A DNA stretch of 64,000 nucleotides from Zasmidium citrigriseum (Eukaryota; Ascomycota; Dothideomycetes; Mycosphaerellales; Mycosphaerellaceae). The stretch is taken from NCBI GenBank assembly GCA_002786025.1, contig NHNW01000045.1, forward strand, positions 292,062 through 356,061. The letters run 5' to 3'. The position numbers and the translations under genes are program-made. A model generated the notes under the pieces. The model saw only the letters and a list, made by a program, of their open reading frames with translations. It was not told where the DNA came from and made no database searches. Each line of letters begins with the position of its first letter. The first letter of the stretch is position 1. This document shows, one piece after another, positions 21,929-33,200 of the stretch.

Positions 21929-22520
21929 AATGAGTAGGGCGGCTTGATGCTGAAGAAAAGTTAACTGAATGTCAATGCACAGGAGGAAGAGGTGAGGTCG
22001 AAGAGGGAAGCTCTTGGCTTCGCGCACAGGCCAGGGTGGCGACCTTGGAGTGGGTCTTTTGGAATGACATGTGAATGAAACTTGGATACATCAACTGGAG
22101 TGTGTTTTCTTAAACTTCTTCATTCGCCTAGTTCTGTCGTACAATAATCATCTCGATCGCTCCATGCGATCTCATTAGTCATTCGTTGTATCATTCCCAG
22201 CCCAGTAGTCTTCAATCTGTCCCTCCTGTTTCAGTTCCATCCAAAACTCCCTCGCTATGCAGTTTCAAAAGCCATGTCCAATACAAAGAATCCTGTCTCT
22301 CAAAGTCATATCCACCTGTTGATATCACCGACTCCTCCATTCCGCGTCGGCAACCCCACTCGTCAAACTTGCCAAACTCATCATTCCCAATGTCTTGCGT
22401 AGCGGCGTGACGTTCACATCTCTCTCACTCTTGACCCGAAAAAGCACACCCGCCGGCCTAGCCAACGCGCTGAAATCAGAAATCACCGTCTCCTCACTTT
22501 GCACCGATCGAGGACTCGCA
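21929..22520. other. No gene seen
   Basis: Promoter of DUS4 on the left and 3' flank of the membrane protein on the right. A 74-codon plus-strand frame at 22186 is low-complexity and not supported. Confidence 0.5.
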
Positions 22521-23486
22521 CTACCGCGGAGCGCCGCCGGAGGTGTCTACCGATTCTGCGGCCACCGGTGCGGCGTCCGTGGTCCTTTCTGCGCCGGCTT
22601 CTTGGTGGATGGGTTGCGGTTGTTGGAGAGGCTCGGGGGTTTCGGGCTCTTCTCTCTCTTTTTCGGGGTCGCTGATGCCGGCTTCAGCGTCACGTTGGCG
22701 GGCGTGGGCTGATTTGGGCCCGGGGCCTTTTTCGGTGTTGTCGATGGACATGAAGAGGAGGATGCAGCTAGACAATCGATGTTAGCGGATGATTGGATGT
22801 AGCTCTGAGAGGGCATGCTCACCTTGCAATAACGCTTAAGAATCCCGGCCAGCAGAAGACGACTGCGGCGATTGCCCGGCCATTGTCCCTGTAGCATAAT
22901 GGGGTCCCTCCATCCTTCTTGAACTGTCGTAGTAACGACTCTCCATACTCTCTTGTGATGCCCGGTCCCCTGAAATACTGACATTGCGTCGCAGTGATGA
23001 CGGTCAAGGTGAAGGCAGAGCCGCAGTAGAAGATGACCGACAGTACGCCGCAGACTTTCCACGCAATACGCACAGCTCTTGATTCGTGTCGTTCCGGCCA
23101 GAAGAGATCGAAGAAGAACGCGGCGCCGAAGATGAAGGCGATGAAGACACCGGCGAAGATGTTGTACGATGCGGCTCCGATGTAGTCGTTGTTGTAGACG
23201 TATACACGGCGGTCAAGGCGTTTGACGAAATCTTGGGCGTCGATGTAGTCTGGAGTAAAGACGACAGATCAGTGGCTGAGGTTTCAATGCTGGCAGTCGG
23301 ATATCGCTTACCTGACAATGCCGCAGTACCCAATGACTCTGACACCACGCAGAAGATCAGAGCACATTGGTAGATGATGAATTTGGTCCGTCGAAGGTGG
23401 TAGTCCCGGTTCTTCCACATATAGCTGTTCCCGAACTTCGACCACTGCATCTCCTTCAAGTCCAATCCCCATATTACCGGCGCCAT
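22521..23486 (-). CDS. Four-helix membrane protein of unknown function
   Basis: Exons 23312-23486, 22823-23249 and 22521-22767 join in frame to 282 residues. Four hydrophobic segments are visible: ~33-56 (FIIYQCALIFCVVSES), ~87-112 (NIFAGVFIAFIFGAAFFF), ~122-150 (VCGVLSVIFYCGSAFTLTV) and ~180-205 (AVVFCWPGFLSVIA then LLFMSI). The loop between helices 3 and 4 carries Cys residues (TATQCQYF, PLCYRDN). The C-terminal ~75 residues are Pro/Glu/Ala-rich and cytosolic by inference. The topology recalls MARVEL-like or other fungal tetraspan proteins, but no family is recognised. An in-frame Met eight codons upstream (23510) is an alternative start. Confidence 0.75.
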
Positions 23487-24775
23487 GGTCGATAATGCTG
23501 CTCTTTTCACGATAATGCCGTTGTCAGCCCCTTCAGCACAACGTGCCCGTCGAGGAATAATATATCCCCAAATCGATGGCCAGGCAGACGCGAAATGTCG
23601 AGACGTGCAAAGTGTCGAAAAATCTCAATGTCGCGCAACCTTTTCCCAAACAGACAGGGCGGCGTTGAAGGTGGAATATAAAAAGAGAAGGAGAAGGAAC
23701 GGCAGAGACAGAGACAGCCAGAAAGCAAGATCGACAGTCGCGCGCGCAACGCAGCAGCGGTATCCTTACCTTCCGGAACATATGACGAGGGCAGCGGTGC
23801 CTCACAAGAGCGAACCACCCCGGCCGGGCTTACCGAAACGTCGCAGATGCTCACCAAGCAGCGACGGGACACCCTGGGAGAGTGAAAGAGATGCAGATCC
23901 GGGTTGCGAAGCTTGTGCATGGGCAAACTACTCAGCATTAGCCAGCGACGAGCCTGCACGCTACGGTGAAGTGCCCATCTGGTGTGCTGTTTCTTTTTGA
24001 GCCGCATGGCGATTGATATGCAGCCAGCGAAGTACACCGAGAGAGGGGCGACGACTCGGTCGGATTGCTGCGGGTCCGGATGTGCTGGGGATTTGCCGCT
24101 CTCACATTCATCATGATGAGACAAGGGAAGGGAAGACGTTTGGTGGAGTGATGTGAGAGGCAAGCTCGCAAACCAGAAGCTTGACGTTGGACTCGCTGCT
24201 TGGCTCCGCTCTGTGATCTCATTTCGCTGATCAGAGATCGCCCGGGGCTTCGCGGCAAGCGGCTCGGAGTTGCACGTCACTTCCTCCCCTTCCACCTGCA
24301 CCTGACCGTACCGTGGAGCGCGCGGATGCCATCGAAGATGAGGATGGAGGGGGTCGGATGACAATGGCGATGAGTGAGAGACGTACAGCTTGGCAAGGAC
24401 CTGAGTGATTCTTGATAAGCTCTCGGCCGCTTGGGCGCCAAAAGAGATGGAAATACTCGAAACTGGTGCGAATAGGACGTGGAGCCAGTAAAGAGATGCG
24501 GGGGGGTGCTGAAACGGGGAGCGAAGGCAAGAAAGGAAGACGTTGAGACGATGTGGCGTGGAGAAATACAGGCTGTGGTTGTGGTTGGAACCATGCTTGT
24601 TCGACGACCTTGCTCTTGTACATGCTCAGAAACAGCCAATGTACAAATTCTTGGTTGTTAGATGCAGGCCCATCCACATGCATGAAACATACTTGTTCTC
24701 GCCCGAGATGGACCCCAAGCATACGACGACAGCGCTCACCATCCTCCACACATTAGCACTTCATCAATGATCGCT
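23487..24775. other. Gene-poor 1.3 kb
   Basis: A 285-codon minus-strand frame (23507-24364) exists, but it is Ser/Pro/His-rich with no domain and runs into the leader of the membrane protein; I treat it as non-coding. The stretch separates two minus-strand genes and probably contains the upstream region of the membrane protein. Confidence 0.45.
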
Positions 24776-25390
24776 TCAGAATGTGGCTGGCCACGACTTC
24801 GTACTCCGGCTTGACGTGGCGAATTTGACAAAGTCCTGGAATCGATCCCTGAGTTTCTCTTCGCTCCACTGCTCATCTCTTGCACGCCTGCCCAACGCGA
24901 TAGCCCTGCCGAGCACTTCCCTCACTCGAGAGTACGAGGTCCAACGGAACAATGACGAACCACTCTGGATACTGCGAGCCTTGTCTTCTCGCTTCAAGGG
25001 ATCTCCAGGAATAAAGTCTTTGTCCGGCTCGAACTGCAGGTCTCGCATCAACTCCAGCAGAGGCAACAGATGCTTGAGATGCGGTATGGGAGACTTTCCG
25101 AGGAGGAGTATACCGAGCTTCTTGAAGGGTCGTGGTCCACACATCGAGACGATGTCGCGGCACCTTTGGATCCATGCGCTGAATTTCGGATCGTCCAAAG
25201 TAGTGATGAGGTCAAACTGGTTGTTGCCGAAATAGATGCAACTTGCTTCCTTTCGCACTTGTTTCGAGACGCGCAAGAGTGTCGGCTCCTTGGGTGCCTT
25301 TGGCCTCGGGTAAAAGTCGTGACTCTCGCCTGTGGGAATGACGAGCATGAAGATCTCATTTCGAATCTCTGGAGGCAAAGCCATGATCAT
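24776..25390 (-). CDS. F-box-like (2EXR-type) protein
   Basis: A protein of ~204 residues. It opens with MALPPEIRNEIFMLVIPTGE and continues with LLRVSKQVRKEASCIYFGNNQFDL, the two motifs of the short F-box-like family that is hugely expanded in Dothideomycetes. The rest is helical and basic, with FSAWIQRCRD and a C-terminal FQDFVKFATSSRS. Such proteins are presumed substrate adaptors of SCF ubiquitin ligases, but few have been tested. The frame continues 13 codons upstream without ATG, and a splice acceptor (CTTGCAG) lies near 25440, so a short first exon may exist. Two further F-box-type genes lie at 41040 and 51803. Confidence 0.7.
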   Translation of the reverse strand: MIMALPPEIRNEIFMLVIPTGESHDFYPRPKAPKEPTLLRVSKQVRKEASCIYFGNNQFDLITTLDDPKFSAWIQRCRDIVSMCGPRPFKKLGILLLGKSPIPHLKHLLPLLELMRDLQFEPDKDFIPGDPLKREDKARSIQSGSSLFRWTSYSRVREVLGRAIALGRRARDEQWSEEKLRDRFQDFVKFATSSRSTKSWPATF

Positions 25391-25665
25391 GTCTGGCGTG
25401 TTTCGTTTTGGACGCGGTTTCCAGAACAAGGGTGCGATCTTGCTGCAAGTTCGTCAGTGACTCTTGTCCACGAATACCAGCGTTGGCATTTCTGACAGCG
25501 CTCTGGTCTTCTGGAAATCCGGCATTCTGACTGCGAGCTTGGGAGATGATATGTCGGGTTGACGGTGTGGAAGACGGAGTCGCAGCGGAGAAGAAGATGG
25601 AACTGAAGGCAATCACGCCAAAGCCCAGACCACACCTTCAGGCGACCGCGTCTGTTTCGCGCCTC

Positions 25666-26217
25666 TCAACCACACGCAAGGCCAGCGCGATCTTTCACAC
25701 CAATCGCGAACTCTCGTGGAATCGGCTCGGTCGTACTGCGCGGTTTCAATCCCCTCTTCACCATAACCTTGGGCACCGACGGCGGGCTGCTCTCTGGCGA
25801 CGGCGAATTGCACGGCGGCGGCGGCGCATCGTCCAACGACAAGTGCGGGATGTTCGAGCCCACAGGCGATGGCAACACAGCCTGTTGTGCCAACACATGT
25901 GGACTGCTGGTCTCACTGCGGGCTTGAGAGGCGCTGCGCTGGCGCTTCATTTGGCTCTGGGTGAACTCGTACATCGACTTCTGGTAGCCGGGCAGAGTGT
26001 TGAACGTGTATGAGGACTGCATCTGGAGCATGGTGTAGGAGTGCATCACTCGACTGTAGCTCTGCACTCTGCCCGTCAGACTGCCACGCCTCTGCGCTTC
26101 GTCGAGCTGCTCGCCAATGCCAGCGTCCGAGACAAGCCGGTGCGTGCGAGATGGATCTGCATCGTGCGGTGATGCTGCGAGCTCGAGAAAGCCCCTTTCG
26201 TCAGCTGGCGAGATCAT
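25666..26217 (-). CDS. Hypothetical fungal protein, Pro/Ser-rich C-terminus
   Basis: A 183-residue single-exon protein beginning at an ATG. Residues ~45-95 are helical and ordered (QSYSRVMHSYTMLQMQSSYTFN... then YQKSMYEFTQSQMKRQRS), the only part that looks conserved. The C-terminal half is Pro/Ser-rich with PPPPCNSPSPESSPPS and a basic VMVKRGLKPRST. No signal peptide or membrane segment. The antisense frame (26010-26720) is a shadow. Function unknown. Confidence 0.5.
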   Translation of the reverse strand: MISPADERGFLELAASPHDADPSRTHRLVSDAGIGEQLDEAQRRGSLTGRVQSYSRVMHSYTMLQMQSSYTFNTLPGYQKSMYEFTQSQMKRQRSASQARSETSSPHVLAQQAVLPSPVGSNIPHLSLDDAPPPPCNSPSPESSPPSVPKVMVKRGLKPRSTTEPIPREFAIGVKDRAGLACG

Positions 26218-26819
26218 CTTGGTTGCCTGAGCAATGGCTTGAATTCTTCACTGGACGTCTGGAGGGTGATCACCATACACTGGACGATGTGCCGAGACAT
26301 CACGCCTTGTATGCCAGGCAAGACACCCACCATCCTACGTCAACCCAGAGACCCTTTAGATCCTCCTTTGTGAGAAGAGGAGAAAACTTGAACAGCAACC
26401 ACTATCCCATTACCGCAAGCGGGAACATCTTGGACCCTGTCTACCATACAATGGCGCCACGCATGGGGAACCGAAACACATTCCACGCCATTCTTCCCGC
26501 CACATTCCAGCCTGATGCGGCAACGACATTCCAGCCAAGACCAATTCACCTTCTGATAGCAGCTCTAGACGGCCCCAAACGTTTGGCCTCACTGACGTCG
26601 AAAGATCCTGATCACCGCAGTCGACGCTCGAGATCTGAGAAGACCTGCTTGCAGAGCCTCAAGGCTCCCGTGATGGAATGTGAGTTACGAAAGCGAAGTC
26701 GAATACTCTTGGTCGCCTAGTTTTATAGCACAAGTAAGTCGGTCACGCAATCTTTCTTTCGTCAAGCAACTCTCCATCAAGCAGCATCACGAACATCACC
26801 CACATCACCTATCACAAAG
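26218..26819. other. No gene seen; divergent upstream region
   Basis: Separates the minus-strand hypothetical gene from the CFEM gene and must hold both promoters. The 60 bases before the CFEM start are C/A-rich (repeated CATCAC), typical of a fungal 5' leader. Confidence 0.5.
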
Positions 26820-27425
26820 ATGTTCCGCAAAGCCACCGCCTTCGCCCTGACCCTCGCCGTGGCAACGGCAATCCCTCAAGGTCTCCCTCCAGGTATCGAG
26901 AACCTCCCCGACTGCGCTCTCAACGGCCTTCCTGCCGTTCTCGCCGCCTCAGGCTGCCCCGGCATCGATGTGGACTGCCTCTGCTCCAAGCCCGACCTTC
27001 CTTCCCAACTCGACTCGGCTGTCAACGATGCCTGCGACAACGAGGCCGACCGCGAAACCATCAGAAACTTCGTCGCCGGCTTCTGTCCACCCGCCTCAAG
27101 CTCTTCAGAGGCTGCTCCCGAAACGACCACCCCACCCCCAGAGTCCACCTCTGCTATGCCAACCGAGGAGATGACCTCAACCACTACGATGCCCATGACA
27201 ACCACCATGAGCAACGACAGCACCACGATGACGATGCCTACCTCTGCTACGTCGACCGTCGTCTACACTAACGGCACCAACGGCACTTCGCCCACCTACA
27301 ACTCGCCATCGCCATCTGAGTCCAGCCCACCGGCCTCTGAGGGTGCTGCCGGCCACTACGGTGTCAGCCTTTTTGCTTTCGTTGTTGCGATGGGAGGTAT
27401 GACTTGGGCTTTTGCTGAGTTTTAG
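26820..27425 (+). CDS. CFEM-like GPI-anchored surface protein with six Cys
   Basis: A 201-residue intronless protein. Signal peptide at 1-~17. Residues ~28-90 form a CFEM-type domain: LPDCALNG, AASGCPGIDVDCLCS, NDACDNEAD and FVAGFCPP. This order matches CFEM Cys 1, 3, 4, 5, 7 and 8; the positions of Cys 2 and Cys 6 are not Cys. The conserved Asp that coordinates haem in some family members is present in GIDVDC. A Ser/Thr/Pro-rich stalk (~92-170) and a hydrophobic tail follow, as in wall- or membrane-anchored CFEM proteins involved in haem uptake, adhesion or virulence. The six-Cys form could be a divergent subfamily. Confidence 0.82.
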   Translation: MFRKATAFALTLAVATAIPQGLPPGIENLPDCALNGLPAVLAASGCPGIDVDCLCSKPDLPSQLDSAVNDACDNEADRETIRNFVAGFCPPASSSSEAAPETTTPPPESTSAMPTEEMTSTTTMPMTTTMSNDSTTMTMPTSATSTVVYTNGTNGTSPTYNSPSPSESSPPASEGAAGHYGVSLFAFVVAMGGMTWAFAEF

Positions 27426-30222
27426 AGCCTTTTGCTGGGGATGCAAACTTCTGTATCTAAAAGTTACAGATAGAGTAATGTTTAATGGGGTTCTTGTCCC
27501 AGACTCATCTTTCAAGTATTTACTTTTGGTGTCAGTTGGTGATCGGTCTTTATCGTGGCTTGCAATGTGTGCTTTTGTCAGGCTTTGAGAAGGTCGAAGG
27601 AGAGTGGAGATCGAAGATCGTGGGGATGGACGTCTTCACTAATGTTTCGTAAGGCAGCAAATGGGACGCATTGGGTCATGTCTTGCCCTAAGCAGTCGTC
27701 TTGGAGTCCATGCGGCTCGATTCTCTTTCCTTTTTAGTCTGGTACGTCGACCTCTCCACCTACCTTCCCATCTCAGCCGATCAGGTGTCGTCCTCACAAG
27801 ACTTGTGCCGAAACACCGATCCAGAACCGGCGTCTTCACAACCATGGTACTGGCGACGAGCCCAACTATCAGACAAGCGACACTGACTAAGCTCCCACAT
27901 GCCACATGGCAAGGCGTCTGCCACATCGAGGTGTATCGAGCTCCATCGAGTTCTGGAAAAAAGCCATCCCAGCTGAAACGGTGCGACGATGGCTCACAAT
28001 TCTCCGAAGGTGGAGTAACTTCGACAGACTCGAAGCTTGGGAAGCTGCCCAAATGGGTATCTTTTGACGAAAAAGACGGGATCCGGGCACCGGCACAGAG
28101 GACCAGTCATCCTCCACCTCCGCATTTTGAATATTTGGCCGAGAAGTCGACCGTCTGTTGTAGTGCGCACCCTGTGGAAGTCGCTTGGCTCAGAGGGCGG
28201 ATCGTAAGCGAGAGATAGTGGGAGGGCTTGCGAAGTGCAGTCATCTGTGGTGGCAAAAGAAGGCTGCTTCTAGCTTTGCGTCTTCGTCTTCGCCGGCGCT
28301 ACAGTGCTGCACGGTCTTTGAGGTTGTTGAGTAGGGCTGGAGTAAGCAATCCAGCAAGTGAAGTCGAAATTGAGAACACTGACTCTGTCGTCAGACCGGC
28401 GGATCGACAGGTCCCACATACCAGCCACGTGCTGACGTCCCAGAAGAGGCAAGGATGATCGCAATCACCACCTCGATCGAGAAGTCGTATGTCCGCGGAT
28501 GTTCGAGAACAAACGCCTTACATTCGTCTTCGCACAATTCCGGTCAGTCGACTCATGCCGCTGCAGTGTGCTGTCTGCTTGATCATCCTCGCTTGAGCAG
28601 CCAGCTCAACACATGCGGGAGTGAAACTTGTCCAATGGAGCCCCCACGCCGCAGTATGCATTGGCTGTGGACCACCGCAAAGAAAAACCAGGTTTGCACA
28701 TGATAGAAAGAGGCAGCTCTGTGCAGCTTCCACGGTGCTTCCATCAAGTTCTCGGAGCTTTCCTGTACTGCAATTCGATGGCGATGGGTGGATCTACTGG
28801 CTGACTTGCAGATTGACCCACGGTGCATCGTATTTTTGGATCCTACAGGAGCTGGCTTTTGCTTGTGATTCTCAGTGCTACCTCACTCCGCAGGTGCAAT
28901 GCTCACATCTCAGAAAGTAATTTTGAGTGCTTCCACTCGGAGCTTTCTGTTGTAGATTAGCTGCTTACCTGCCACTCTTGGTCCACTTGGCTATCGATGC
29001 AACTCGTATGCTGAAACTCGAGAGATTGGCTGCTATTGCCAGGCAATGTCAAGGCTTGGATACCAGCCTTAGGATGGCTGCGGTAGGTTCCAGACCGTGC
29101 TCGTCTATATGCTTGCTTCTCTTATCGTTCGGCGCATGTCTGGCAGACAGGTGTACATGGGCAACCCCGCCAGCCTGGAAGGTTCGCTCAGGTAGCCACC
29201 AACGTGGTGTCCACGAAGATGGTGATGCACATCATCGCGGCCATGCGAGATAGCAGCGAGACGGCGCCGTTGCTAGGCCGAGAAGAGGTACTGGCGAAAG
29301 AGCTGATTGCGATGTCCGCAGCAGAGCGCAGTCGAGCTAGGCAGGCGGCAAGCTGAGATCTGGGTCGAGGTCGAGACGACGTGGCAGCGGGAGGCGTTTG
29401 GGCGTACGGTAGTTGAAGACAAAACGGTGCCGGCCTGGCCTGAAGCAGCCAGCGACCGCTCGTTTCGGCTCGATGGCGCTCGCATGGACATCACGTGTTG
29501 CCTAGCGCCAACTTTAACTTTGACTTCACGTCCTGAACTCGTTACGCTCTCCCGCGGGCAGCGGCTCAACTGCACCGCTGTCTCCGCCCGCGCGCGCCTG
29601 AGGGAGCTGCACGCACGCGACAAAAATTTACGTCTTGCAGCACAGATACGACCGCAACCCGCCCTCCGCCCTATGGGCTGCCTCCTGCTGATTTCCGGGG
29701 CTTGAAGGAGCCTTCGCACAAGCACTGGAGGCGCTCTCACCGCGACGGTCTGGCCGCCAAGCATGGCACATCCACCGCGCGCCGCCCACGATTGGATACC
29801 ACTCTCACCACTGCTTCTGCACCGACCCTTTTCGTTCTCGTGCCCGCAATCCCAAGCCTCCCGATCGAGCTCGATTTCGCCCGTTTCCAGCTGTGGGATG
29901 TGTGCTCTCCCTCACGATGCAGCCACTTTGGGTCTGCGAAGCACTCTCCGCGCTCCTGCTGCGGGCATTGGCGTCCTCGCAATGAGCTGACGGGACGGCA
30001 GGAGGATTCGGAGAGGGTGGTGTGGATGCTGCTGGCCTGATCAGGGCGTGCGCAGCAGAGTTGAGTAGGTATAACTGTAGGCTCTCGGCCTCTTGGTCCC
30101 GGCTTGGAGACTTTCTGCTTGTGTTGTTGCTCTTAACCGCTACCGTCGCCTTCGTTTGATGGTGAGAGGCCATTTCCTTCGTTTCTAAGATTCTTTGACA
30201 GGCCGACGCTGGGACAGCGAGA
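27426..30222. other. Gene desert of 2.8 kb
   Basis: Many medium open frames occur on both strands (27661-28218 plus, 185 codons; 29307-29705 plus, 132 codons; 29805-30341 minus), but none shows a domain, plausible signal peptide or splice pattern, and they overlap one another. Composition is normal with no RIP signature. It could be the long upstream region of the WSC oxidase or hold a non-coding transcript. Confidence 0.45.
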
Positions 30223-33200
30223 ATGTCCATCATGCGGTCAGGTCTTCTTTCTCTCGCTCTATGCGCATTCGCTGCAAACGCATTCGTCATTACAAGACAA
30301 GATATTGTGCTCTCACCAGCCGCAAACGCTTCTCTGCCCACGAATTGGACCTACGTTGGCTGCTACAAGTATGTGGAGAGCTAGATGCTGAGCTCTTTTA
30401 GCCCTGCTGATCATTTCCGCAGTGAGTCGCAAAACGCAAGAACGCTGAATGGAGGCGGTTTCAAAGATGCAAATGCCATGAATGGATCTGCATGCGCGGC
30501 ATACTGTTCGCAGAAGAACTTTGTCTACGCAGGCACAGAATACGGCGAGGAGTGCTATTGTGGCAACAAGCTTGGAGCGCCTTCGTCATTGCAAAATGAT
30601 ACCTCATGCAGCATGCCATGTACTGGCAACTCGTCCGAAGCTTGTGGAGGTGCGTTACAAGCCGGAAACTGCAGTATTTTGTTGCTGGGCTGACGAAACA
30701 TATCGCAGCTGGCAACTACCTCTCAGTCTACTTTGCGAACAAAGACGTACCCAAAGGCCCCGAAGTCAACCCAGGCCCCGCGAATTGGACGAGCTATGGC
30801 TGTTGGCAAGATCCGGGAAATCCAAGAACATTGTCACACACGATGGGCGACATACAATTCAGCAATATGACAGTCGCAGGTTGTACAAGCACATGTGCAA
30901 GCTATGGGTACACTCTGGCTGGTGTAGAATACGCGGGAGAATGTTATTGCGTATGTATAAGAGATGACATCGGGAAGAGGATAAGGAAGCTGACGTATTG
31001 GGCAGGACAACTGGCTGTCAAAGGCCGCGCAAAATGCATCCATCGATGACTGCAACATGGCGTGCAATGGCAATGCGTCCGAATTCTGTGGAGCTGGCAA
31101 CAGACTGAACCTCTATGCCTCTGGAACGACAGTTCCAGGACCCAAGCCATCGAACTTGAAGGCGCCGAAACCGGTCAATTGGGTCTCACAGGGATGCTGG
31201 AGCGACAATGTTGGAGGAAGGACGCTTGGACACGGCATGGACGTTCCAGGCGGTTCCAGGAACATGACGAACTCTAACTGTGCGGCCGCTTGCTTGAACG
31301 CTGGATTTACGATCGCCGGAACCGAATACTCAGGAGAATGGTGAGTCTCAGTTTGGTCTTGAGCCGGCTTTCGAATACTGATCTTCTCTTAGTTTCTGCG
31401 ATACCGACCTCCAGAACGGTGGTGCACCTGTATCAGACGGTCGCTGCTCGATGGAATGTAACGGAAACAATGCCGACATCTGCGGAGGTCCAAACGGCAT
31501 CTCAATGATGTTCTTCAACGGCTGGTATTCGCAAGGCTGCTGGGCCGAAGGTCAAGGTGGCAGAGCGCTGGGCTCTGGTCAAAATGTGGTTGGCGGCTCA
31601 AACAACATGACTGTGGAGAACTGCTGTGCAGCTTGTAAGAAAGCTGGTTTCAAGCTGGCGGGTGTCGAGTGAGTCGATGAACCGTCAAAATGGGAAACTT
31701 CCAGTATGGATACGCTGACAATCTCTACAGATACGCTGGCGAGTGTTGGTGTGGCAACAGCGCTCAGAACGGCGGTGGCCCAGCTCCAGATGGCAATGCA
31801 CAGTGCAACATGCCCTGCAAAGGCAACACCGATCAGATGTGCGGAGGACCAAACCGCCTGAACGTTTATCAATTCGACAACTCGAACCTCTACGTCCCAC
31901 CAACTCCCACGAGCTCATCAACGCCAGCGACCACTCCAACGAACGGCAACGGCAACAATGGTGGTGGCAACCCACCTCCTACAACGACGGACAATTCATC
32001 ACCAACGATCAAGCCCTCGAGCCCAGTCGATCCAAACGCTATCAAGCCTTTCGTATACAAAGGTTGCTACACCGACACCAGCGGCGACGGCCGATCTTTG
32101 ACGCAGCAAATGCCCGACAACCAGACTATGACAGTCGAGAGCTGCATTGCAGCATGCTCGAACAAGGGCTACAAGATCGCGGGCATGCAGTATGGAGTCC
32201 AGTGTTTCTGCGACAACTACTTTCACAACTCGCCCCAACTTGTAGACGACTCCGACTGCAGCATGTCGTGTCCCGGAAATGATGCCGAGACTTGCGGTGC
32301 TGGCGGCCGCAACTCGGTGTATGTCAACGGTACTGCAGACAACTTCAAGGGTGCTCAGCCGTTGACGGATAACTTGCCTGGCAACTGGTCATACACGGGA
32401 TGTGTTTCGGACTTTGTGAACAACCAGCGTGTGCTGCCATACATGATGACTTTCTCGTAAGCGACGAAGATTACAAGTGTTGAGAGAGCAATGCTGACTT
32501 CTCTTGCAGTGGCAACAACTCCAACACTTACTGCATGACGCTCTGCCAGAACTTTGGGTACGGAGTCGCCGCTACTGAGTACGGCGAGCAGGTAAGTAAC
32601 ATTCCAGCGAGATTTCTAAGTCCATAGCTAACGGTCTTACAGTGCTTCTGTGGCGACACTCTCGACTATGTCAACGCTGGGGCTCAATTGATTGCCAACT
32701 CCAGCTGCAACGTCCGGTGTGCCAACGATACCCAAGGCAGCAACGGAGGCGAAATCTGCGGCGGTGCCAACGCAATGTCTCTGTACACCTGGAAGGGCAC
32801 ACCGCAGAACTCATGGACGTATGCCAGTGGAGACGCCGCAGGAGCCTACGAGCTCTTAATCGGCGGCGTCACGATCCCTCTCCTGACAGCACCCTCACGA
32901 AACGGCAAAGTCACCTTCCTAGAGAAATTCGGCACAGGTCCTGGTAACGACACGGGTGCTTACGAACTTGACCTCGCCCAAATCGACGACTTCTCCAAAG
33001 CCTGGCGCCCAATGCATGTTCAGACCGACATCTTCTGCTCCGCCGGAGTCACACTCCCCGACCGCGCCGGTCGCCAACTAAACGTCGGCGGCTGGTCTCG
33101 TCCATCCACAGAAGGCATCCGCGTATACTGGCCAGACGGCAAACCCGGAACCTGGGGCCAAAACGACTGGGAAGAAAACGTCGACGACGTGCACCTCCTC

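Noticed and set aside
23507..24364. 285-codon minus-strand open frame upstream of the membrane protein
   Set aside because: No domain, compositionally odd (Ser/His/Pro/Cys), and it runs over the leader of the downstream gene; better read as 5' region.
27661..28218. 185-codon plus-strand open frame
   Set aside because: No recognisable content, overlapped by a 137-codon frame on the other strand; no splice pattern makes it better.
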